A stretch of 64,000 nt of DNA. Origin: Acidovorax sp. A1169 (lineage in GTDB: Bacteria; Pseudomonadota; Gammaproteobacteria; Burkholderiales; Burkholderiaceae_C). A model generated the notes under the pieces. That model was not told the origin of the DNA and made no database searches. It saw nothing but the letters and a program-made list of their open reading frames with translations. Shown one piece after another: positions 39,235 to 45,399 of the stretch; within the stretch, counting starts at the first letter, position 1, and each line of letters opens with the position of its first letter. The stretch spans positions 186,001-250,000 of the forward strand of contig NZ_JAUZDX010000006.1 of NCBI RefSeq assembly GCF_030704685.1, given 5' to 3'. The position numbers and the translations under genes were made by a program.

Positions 39235-40329
39235 TCACGTTTTGCCACCAATCTGCGCCAGCAGTTCATCGCGCCCCATGACGCCCAGCCGGTTGTAGAG
39301 CTGGCGGCGGTGGTACACGGCCGTGTTGAGGCTGATGCCCATGCGCTGCGCGATCTGTGATTCGGGCAGGCCCCGCGCCAGCCACCAGGCCAGCTCGTGC
39401 TGGCGTTGCGGCAGGCCCAGCTTCTGCAGGGTCGACAGAAGCCGCACCCCGCGCGCCACGCGCCGCGTGATGTGCAGCGCCACGGCCTGGCGGTCCTGCC
39501 GCGCCTGGGGGGCGGGCGCCAGGTGCGTGGCACGCAGCGAGAACCAGCCCTGTGCCGTGAACAGCTCCAGCGTGGGCAGGGCCATCTCCTCGGGCCGCCG
39601 TGCGTTCAGCCGCCGCAGCAGTTCTTGCAGCGCGGGGGGCAGTTGGGCGCCACGGCGCCAGCCCCAGCCGAAGGCCAGGGGCATCAGCGACTCGGCCTCG
39701 GGCGAGATCCACATCAACCGCCCCTGGGGGGTGGCGACCAGCACCCCCTGACTGTGCACCTCGCTGCCCTGCGCATCGCGCTCGCCCTGCTGCAGCGCAC
39801 GCGCCAGATGGGCCTCCAGCCGGGCCAGCAGGGCCGCGTCCTGCGGCGTGAAGTCCGGGGCCGAGGCATCGCGGAAAAGGTGGATCACAGCCAGGCCCAC
39901 ACCCTGCGCGGTGCGCAGCACCAGGCTCATGTAGTCCTTGGCGCCGGTGGGCCGCATCACCGCGTCGTAATAGTCACTGCGCAGCAGCTCTGTGAGAGGC
40001 ACCGCCATCTGCTCGCGCATCAGCCTGGGGCCGTGCTCGTGGCGCACCACCTCGCCGAAATCGCGTGGGCTGCGCACCAGCACCTGGCGCTCGCTGCGCA
40101 GGATGCGTGCATCGAAGTAGTCCCGCGCCACCGACTGCATGGGCTCCTGCGCATAGTTCATCAGCTCGCCATCGCTGCCGGGGTACAGCATGCAGCCGAA
40201 GTCAAAGCCCACCACCCGGCGCAGCTCCTGCAGCAATGGCTCGATGAGCTGCATGCCACCCGCCTCCAGGCTGGCCATCCGGTGCAGGCGCGCAAGGGCG
40301 TGGCGGTCGGGTCGGAAAGGGGTGGGCAT
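39235..40329 (-). CDS. LuxR-type regulator 2, paralogue of regulator 1
   Basis: 364 residues with the same layout as the protein at 35502-36587: an unassigned N-terminal part (DYFDARILRSERQVLVRSPR, ATPQGRLMWISPEAES) and a C-terminal LuxR helix-turn-helix (LPQRQHELAWWLARGLPESQ, then IAQRMGISLNTAVYHRRQLY). I use the ATG at 40329; an in-frame TTG lies five codons upstream. Promoter TTGACC (40388-40383), 17 bp, TAGATT (40365-40360), with the shared 32-bp palindrome centred at about -70. The stop codon lies inside the 16-bp perfect palindrome CGTGAATTAATTCACG (39224-39239). Confidence 0.85.
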   Translation of the reverse strand: MPTPFRPDRHALARLHRMASLEAGGMQLIEPLLQELRRVVGFDFGCMLYPGSDGELMNYAQEPMQSVARDYFDARILRSERQVLVRSPRDFGEVVRHEHGPRLMREQMAVPLTELLRSDYYDAVMRPTGAKDYMSLVLRTAQGVGLAVIHLFRDASAPDFTPQDAALLARLEAHLARALQQGERDAQGSEVHSQGVLVATPQGRLMWISPEAESLMPLAFGWGWRRGAQLPPALQELLRRLNARRPEEMALPTLELFTAQGWFSLRATHLAPAPQARQDRQAVALHITRRVARGVRLLSTLQKLGLPQRQHELAWWLARGLPESQIAQRMGISLNTAVYHRRQLYNRLGVMGRDELLAQIGGKT

Positions 40330-40359
40330 GGCGATTGAAAACAAAAGCGGAAGGCCGCC

Positions 40360-40388
40360 AATCTAGAACCCGCCCGGCACCCGGTCAA
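40360..40388 (-). promoter_or_regulatory. Promoter of LuxR-type regulator 2
   Basis: Minus strand: -35 TTGACC at 40388-40383, 17-bp spacer, -10 TAGATT at 40365-40360. Identical boxes to regulator 1. Confidence 0.75.
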
Positions 40389-40407
40389 CGCAGCGTGCGG
40401 GCCCCCT

Positions 40408-40439
40408 GCAACACCCCATCCCATCGGGGTGGGGCGCGC
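40408..40439. promoter_or_regulatory. 32-bp operator shared by the two luxR-type loci, copy B
   Basis: GCAACACCCCATCC, five bases, GGGTGGGGCGCGC. It lies 78 bp before the regulator 2 ATG and 112 bp before the divergent secreted-protein gene. Relative to the predicted transcription start it is one helical turn further out than copy A. Confidence 0.75.
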
Positions 40440-40462
40440 CGAAAGGTTCGCGGGTAACTTGC

Positions 40463-40555
40463 ATGGCCATGAATACTTGTGCCCACTCTTCGAGCGTCAA
40501 CACGTTCTCATACCGGGCGTTTCCATCGATTCCCACTCACCAGAAACCCACGTGA
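40463..40555 (+). CDS. Possible 30-aa leader peptide upstream of the secreted HYDIN-like gene
   Basis: A short frame (MAMNTCAHSSSVNTFSYRAF, then 10 residues) ends at a TGA that overlaps the GTG start of the next gene as GTGA. No ribosome site is obvious. It may be a coupling ORF or chance. Confidence 0.3.
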   Translation: MAMNTCAHSSSVNTFSYRAFPSIPTHQKPT

Positions 40556-41243
40556 CACAGACCCTTTTTTCCCGCAAGTCCCTGGCTGCCCTGGGCGCGC
40601 TCTGCCTGGCGTGCCTGCCGGCCCATGCCCAGGTGGAGATCATCGAACCCGTGGGGGACTTCCAGTTTGGCAAGGTTGCTGTGCATTCATCCGCCACGCA
40701 AACCCTGCGGGTGGCCAACCGCGGCCCATCTCCCGTGCAATTGGGCAATGTGGTCTCATCCATCGCAGCCGTGTCACCGCTCTGTACCGGGATCGGTTGT
40801 GCGGTGGTCATTGCAAGCGACTTCACCATCCCCCCCCGGAATCGGATGGCTGCAGCAACACCTTGCTGCAGCCGGGGGCGGTTTGTTCGGCGCTGGTGCG
40901 CTTTGTGCCGTCGGGACCGGGGTCGCGCGGATCCCAGCTGAACGTTTTCATGCCCAATGCCGCTTATGTTCTGCGCGGGTTGGGTGGCACAGGCGTCTCA
41001 CAGCCGCTGGACTGTGTGCTCGACTGGGCGGAAAAAACCTTTCCCCAGTTGCTGACCACTCCTACCATGACGTCCGCCGCCGCGCCTTACTACTTGCGCT
41101 GCTATGCCAAGGGGGCGATCTGTGTCGGCGCTGATGTCGACAGCCCTACCGACGCGCCTCGGTTCGACCAGCCCAGCGTCTACGACTACGATGCCCAGGC
41201 CAAATCACCGCTCCAGCGCCTGGACTATCTGTCCTCGCTGTAG
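40552..41243 (+). pseudogene. Secreted HYDIN-like protein, frame broken at a run of eight C
   Basis: From the GTG at 40552 the frame encodes a signal peptide (SLAALGALCLACLPAHA) and the first half of a choice-of-anchor-D/HYDIN-like beta domain (FQFGKVAVHSSATQTLRVAN), then reaches eight C at 40830-40837. Downstream the domain continues in another frame (SDGCSNTLLQPGAVCSALVR, VFMPNAAYVLRGLGGTG), followed by a Cys-containing module (CVLDWAEKTFPQLL, APYYLRCYAKGAICVG) to the stop at 41243. One more C, or two fewer, restores a 230-residue protein. This can be phase variation, a true lesion or a sequencing error. Confidence 0.7.
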
Positions 41244-41322
41244 CGCCTGGTGCAGTGCCAATGATGGGATGATCCGCCTCTCGCGGCCCTGTCCTGTCTG
41301 AGGCGGGCCGGGCCGAGCTGCT

Positions 41323-42699
41323 TCAGATGTATTCCAACCCCTGGCTGCTGAGTCCGACCAGGTTGATGTGCGCGGCATTCAGGTCCAGATTGGCCGCAGC
41401 CACCGCGAACGATGCATTGGTGTAGGCGCCCGATTTGATGACGGCCGCCAGCGACTGGACCGTATTGGCATCGGCCGCGACGCCCACCAGATTGGCGTAC
41501 AACAGGCTCACCACCTGCTCCGGTGTGGCTGAGGCGCCCAGCAGCACATTGATGCCAAATTGCGCGACTTGCAAGGGGGTCGAGCCGGCGTCCACCGCCT
41601 TGAGCACGATGCCCACCACGCTGCGGTTGTTCAGGCCGGCAGGGCCGACCAGCGCACCGACCATGCGTGCGGCCGTGCCCGCAGCGCCGTCCAGGTCAAG
41701 CGCCACGAAACCATCCGTGAACTTGACCCGCTCGATCTGCAGCAAAGTGTCCACCCCATCGCGGCTGGGGACCCCGTCGCCCAGTGTCCAGCCGCCACCG
41801 TTCTTGGGTTGCAGCGAGTAGTCGCCACGGTTCCCCCGGGCGACCAGGGTGTCCAGGCCGCCCAGGCCGTTGAACGTCTCATTGGCATTGGTGCTGGTGA
41901 ACGTGTCTGCACCGGCCGTGCCCGCTGGCGTCGTGGGTGTGGTCGGGGTCGTTGGGGTGGTGGGTGTCGTGGGAGTGGTCGGCGTCGTGGGGAAGGTCAG
42001 CGTCGGGCCACTGGTCGAGTTGAACCCGTAGGTGCCTCCCAGGCCGTCACGGCCATAGATCCAGTCGAGCGCCAGCAGGTCATAGGCCTGGAAGGTGGTC
42101 TTGTACGGGCCCGCCTCAGTATAGGACATCACCGTGTTGTTGGTGTTGTCCTCGGCCGTGGGCAGCGGGCGTGGGGAGTCGAAGGGATGCGCCAGGCCCA
42201 GGGCGTGGCCCACCTCGTGCAGCAGCACTTCGTAGCCCAGGCCGCCGGCCGTGGGGGTGTTGTTGATGCTCGCGAACTCCACGTTGTCCAGGTAGACCAC
42301 CGATTCGGCGTTGAGCGACGTCAGCGTCTGGTCGGGCCCCGTGAAGCTGTAGTTGTAGAACGAGGAGTTCAACCCCGCCGTCGTGCGGCCCTGCAGGTTG
42401 GTGCCTGCAAAGTGGAGGTCTGCCTGGGACGAACTGCCCACTTCGGTGAACGTGATGCCCGTGACTTGGCTGGCGTACGCCATGATCTGGCGCGTGGCCT
42501 GCATCTGCGAGGCGTTGAATGAGGCCAGGGTGGTGCTCGAATCCCGATCGGCCACGCTGCCCGTGCTCACGTCGAAGGTGTAGTACAGCACCTTGCGGCC
42601 ATCGGGAAGGAAGTTCCACGGGGCTGGGTTTTCCAGCAGGGAATCGGCCTTGTAGTTGCCCGAGAAGCGGATGTTCTGGAGGTCGGAAACGGTAGCCAT
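41323..42699 (-). CDS. Secreted zinc metalloprotease with Thr-Pro linker
   Basis: 458 residues. Zinc motif HEVGHALGLAH at residues 161-171 and Met-turn NTVMSYTE near 190 place it with the metzincins of serralysin/matrixin type. The N-terminal part has no classical signal peptide. After the catalytic domain comes a repeated TPT linker (about 237-258), a region with GADTFTSTNANETFNGLGGLD resembling an RTX start, and a C-terminal module ending NLVGLSSQGLEYI. The lack of a signal peptide and this type of C-terminus suggest type I secretion. I use the ATG at 42699; an upstream extension lacks family features. Confidence 0.82.
   Translation of the reverse strand: MATVSDLQNIRFSGNYKADSLLENPAPWNFLPDGRKVLYYTFDVSTGSVADRDSSTTLASFNASQMQATRQIMAYASQVTGITFTEVGSSSQADLHFAGTNLQGRTTAGLNSSFYNYSFTGPDQTLTSLNAESVVYLDNVEFASINNTPTAGGLGYEVLLHEVGHALGLAHPFDSPRPLPTAEDNTNNTVMSYTEAGPYKTTFQAYDLLALDWIYGRDGLGGTYGFNSTSGPTLTFPTTPTTPTTPTTPTTPTTPTTPAGTAGADTFTSTNANETFNGLGGLDTLVARGNRGDYSLQPKNGGGWTLGDGVPSRDGVDTLLQIERVKFTDGFVALDLDGAAGTAARMVGALVGPAGLNNRSVVGIVLKAVDAGSTPLQVAQFGINVLLGASATPEQVVSLLYANLVGVAADANTVQSLAAVIKSGAYTNASFAVAAANLDLNAAHINLVGLSSQGLEYI
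41931..41996. repeat. Nine-base-period coding repeat of the TPT linker
   Basis: About seven units of a 9-bp repeat (minus strand ACC-CCG-ACC-like) encode Thr-Thr-Pro in the metalloprotease. Such tracts can change length by slippage without breaking frame. Confidence 0.75.
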
Positions 42700-42930
42700 G
42701 GTGGTGTCGAATGTCTCGGCGGTTGGATGGTGGCAACTGGCTGCCCTGTGCCCTTGGACAATGCCTCGCCGAAGTGGCACACCGCCCCGGCGGGGTTGCC
42801 TTCGGGCTGCGGTTGCAGGTGCAAGGGCATATCCCGTGCATTTGCAAGCACGGAACAGAATTTATCACCGAGGCGACCGCTGCGCTGTGACGAAAAACAC
42901 AATGTCACGATATCTGTTCGGGCCATTGAC

Positions 42931-42960
42931 GGAATGCCGGTCTAGCCCGTAAGGCATTCC
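42931..42960. promoter_or_regulatory. Inverted repeat GGAATGCC-N14-GGCATTCC
   Basis: Perfect 8-bp arms at 42931-42938 and 42953-42960 with no T-run after either arm, so a binding site or RNA hairpin rather than a terminator. Confidence 0.5.
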
Positions 42961-43042
42961 CTGCTGCCGCCGCTATGGCGCAGGGAGTGACTTCGGCAAG
43001 GGGCATGGTCGACGGCGCCGTCACCTGCGCGACCCCGCCTAA

Positions 43043-43061
43043 GTGGCATCCCCAATGCCAC
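43043..43061. promoter_or_regulatory. Operator-like inverted repeat GTGGCAT-N5-ATGCCAC
   Basis: Perfect 7-bp arms, 62 bp before the acyl-CoA ligase ATG. Size and symmetry fit a dimeric regulator. It shares the GGCAT core with the repeat at 42931-42960. Confidence 0.6.
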
Positions 43062-43123
43062 GGATGGTGCTGACCCCTAGGCTCTGGAACTGAAGGAAAG
43101 AAACCATTCTCCCCATTCCATCC

Positions 43124-44821
43124 ATGTCCACACGCCCCCACTACGCTTTCTGGCCCAGCCGGCTGCCCCATTCGATCACCTTGCCCGCCACCTCGCTGTG
43201 GGACAACCTGGCCATCAGCGCACAGCGCTACCCCGACAAGACGGCGCTGGTGTTCTTTGGCCGCCAGCTCAGCTACCGGGCCCTGGTGGAGGGCGCCGAG
43301 CGGCTGGCCGCGCGTCTGGCGCAACTGGGTGTGCAGCGCGGCGACCGCGTGGTGCTGTGCATGCAGAACTGCCCGCAGCTGGTGATGGCGCACTTCGCCA
43401 TCCTGCGTGCCAATGCCGTGGTGGTGCCGGTCAACCCCATGAACCGGGCCGAGGAGCTCAAGCACTACATCACCGACCCCGACACCAGGGTAGCGTTCAC
43501 CACGGCCGACCTCGCGCCCGAGCTGGCCAAGGCCAGCAACGCCCTGGCACCGAATGAGCGCCTGGCGCACCTGGTGGTGACGCATTTCACCGATGCCTTC
43601 GATGCCGACGTGCAGGGGGCCGACGCCCCGCCCGACGCATGGAAAGAGTGGCTGTGCACGCAGCACGCGCTGCCTGCGCTCGACAGTGGCACGGTGCACG
43701 CCTTTGCCGAGGCGCTGGCCTGCAGCGATGCGCCACCTGCGCTGGTGGTGGGCCCCGCTGACCTGGCGCTGCTGCCCTACACCAGCGGCACCACGGGCCT
43801 GCCCAAGGGCTGCATGCACCTGCACAAGAGCATCATGCACAACGCCGTGGCCAGCGCGCTGTGGGGTTCTGGCTCGGCGGACAATGTCACCCTGTCGGTG
43901 GTGCCCATGTTCCACATCACCGGCATGGTGAGCGTGCTGCACACCTCCATCTACTGCGCGGCCACCATCGTGGTCATGCCCCGCTGGGACCGGGACCTGG
44001 CCGGGCGCCTGATCTCACGCTACAAGGTGACCAACTGGACCAACATCCCGACCATGGTCATCGACTTGCTCAACAGCCCCAACTTCGCCAGCTATGACCT
44101 CTCCAGCCTGGTCTACATCGGCGGCGGCGGGGCCGCCATGCCGCAGGCCGTGGCCCAGCGCCTGCTGGAGCAGTATGGCCTGCGCTACACCGAAGGCTAT
44201 GGCCTGACGGAGACGGCCGCGCCATCGCACTCGAACCCGCCCGACCACCCCAAGCAGCAGTGCCTGGGCATCCCCTTCATGGGTACCGATGCGCGCGTGG
44301 TGGACCCCGACACGCTGCAGGAGGTGGCCGTGGGTGAGCAGGGCGAGATCATCATGCACGGCCCCGAGGTGTTCGAGGGCTACTGGAAGCGGCCCGAAGC
44401 CACGGCCAGCGCCTTCGTCGAGTTCGAGGGCAAGCGCTTCTTCCGCTCTGGCGACCTGGGGCGCATGGACGAGGAGGGCTACTTCTTCCTCACCGACCGC
44501 CTCAAACGCATGATCAATGCCAGCGGCTTCAAGGTCTGGCCGGCCGAGGTGGAGGCGCTCATGTTCCGCCACCCGGCCATCCAGGAGGCCTGCATCATCT
44601 CGGCACGCGACGCCTACCGGGGCGAGACCGTCAAGGCGGTGGTGGTGCTGCGCCCCTCGCACCAGGACACAACCGAGCAGCAGATCATCGACTGGTGCCG
44701 CGAGAACATGGCGGTGTACAAGGTGCCGCGCATCGTGCAATTCGTGAATGCCTTGCCCAAGAGCGGCAGCGGCAAGGTGATGTGGCGCACGCTTCAAGAA
44801 TCAGAGGCTGCTGCCGCGTGA
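43124..44821 (+). CDS. Fatty-acyl-CoA ligase (AMP-binding)
   Basis: 565 residues. P-loop-like YTSGTTGLPKGCMH near residue 220, YGLTETAAPSHSNPP near 365, GDLGRMDEEGYFFLTDRLKR near 445 and the catalytic Lys region PKSGSGKVMWR at the C-terminus. It activates a carboxylic acid with ATP and CoA; chain length cannot be told. It stands alone, convergent with a PilZ gene, and has an operator-like inverted repeat upstream. Confidence 0.93.
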   Translation: MSTRPHYAFWPSRLPHSITLPATSLWDNLAISAQRYPDKTALVFFGRQLSYRALVEGAERLAARLAQLGVQRGDRVVLCMQNCPQLVMAHFAILRANAVVVPVNPMNRAEELKHYITDPDTRVAFTTADLAPELAKASNALAPNERLAHLVVTHFTDAFDADVQGADAPPDAWKEWLCTQHALPALDSGTVHAFAEALACSDAPPALVVGPADLALLPYTSGTTGLPKGCMHLHKSIMHNAVASALWGSGSADNVTLSVVPMFHITGMVSVLHTSIYCAATIVVMPRWDRDLAGRLISRYKVTNWTNIPTMVIDLLNSPNFASYDLSSLVYIGGGGAAMPQAVAQRLLEQYGLRYTEGYGLTETAAPSHSNPPDHPKQQCLGIPFMGTDARVVDPDTLQEVAVGEQGEIIMHGPEVFEGYWKRPEATASAFVEFEGKRFFRSGDLGRMDEEGYFFLTDRLKRMINASGFKVWPAEVEALMFRHPAIQEACIISARDAYRGETVKAVVVLRPSHQDTTEQQIIDWCRENMAVYKVPRIVQFVNALPKSGSGKVMWRTLQESEAAAA

Positions 44822-44838
44822 CGCCGGGCGCACCGCCT

Positions 44839-44857
44839 AGGGCCTGTGAACAGGCCT
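44839..44857. terminator. Possible hairpin between convergent ligase and PilZ genes
   Basis: GGCCTG-TGAA-CAGGCC gives a 6-bp stem with a tetraloop. There is no T-run, so termination is uncertain. Confidence 0.35.
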
Positions 44858-44868
44858 TAGTGCACCGG

Positions 44869-45234
44869 TCAGTGCGAATGCGTCAACTCGGCCAGATCGC
44901 GCTCCAGCAGGGCGGGGTCGCCCAGTTGCAACTCGATCAGGCGCCGCAAGTGGGTCACGCTGTCGAGGTCGATGGAGCGGCACAGGAGGCCGGTGTGCAG
45001 CCCCTCCAGGTGCGCCACCTCGCAAGACATGCCGATGTGGTTGCCCGTGTCGTGCAGCGGGATGGTGAGCTGGCACAGCATCCCGGCGCGCACGTCCGCC
45101 TGCGCAGGCAGTGAAATCAGCGCCCCCTTGAGCGACAGGTCCTGTACATGCACGCTGAAGGCGTTGCTTGCCAGGGTGAGCAGCGCAGGGGCATCGAATT
45201 GGACACGGACGTAGTGGCGGCGTTCGTGGGGCAT
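44869..45234 (-). CDS. Single-domain PilZ c-di-GMP receptor
   Basis: 121 residues with both c-di-GMP-binding motifs: RRHYVR near residue 5 (RxxxR) and DLSLKGAL near 32 (D/NxSxxG). Unlike the pilus protein at 27768 it should bind c-di-GMP. It is divergent from the GGDEF-EAL gene at 45400, 165 bp apart, so a local enzyme-receptor pair is plausible. Its output partner is unknown. Confidence 0.88.
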   Translation of the reverse strand: MPHERRHYVRVQFDAPALLTLASNAFSVHVQDLSLKGALISLPAQADVRAGMLCQLTIPLHDTGNHIGMSCEVAHLEGLHTGLLCRSIDLDSVTHLRRLIELQLGDPALLERDLAELTHSH

Positions 45235-45399
45235 GGCTGTCTCCGAGGAGTTTGACGCATGCTAACCCAAGGCTTGAAGGCCCGTGCAAAAAAGATCCTG
45301 GGCAGGCTTTCAGCGGCATGCTTTGTTTTGGTTACGTTTTGATAAACAAGCAACCTTTGGTTAACATGGTGCTTTCGGCCACTGTGGGGATTGCCGATC

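Larger units (their letters stand above)
42700..43123. other. 424-bp divergent intergenic region
   Basis: No gene seen. It separates the metalloprotease from the acyl-CoA ligase. It holds two inverted repeats (42931-42960 and 43043-43061) and a local AT-rich part (about 42845-42915) with GTGAC and GTCAC arms around an A-rich spacer, probably promoter sequence. Confidence 0.5.

Noticed and set aside
41931-41996. Short-period repeats as a CRISPR array
   Set aside because: The 9-bp period encodes Thr-Thr-Pro in frame within a protease; there are no spacers.
42886-42910. CRP-like site from GTGAC and GTCAC arms
   Set aside because: The spacing of the arms (14 bases) does not fit the CRP consensus.
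45391-45399. TTG start for the periplasmic-sensor GGDEF-EAL gene
   Set aside because: The GGGGA ribosome site would touch this TTG, while the GTG at 45400 has proper spacing.
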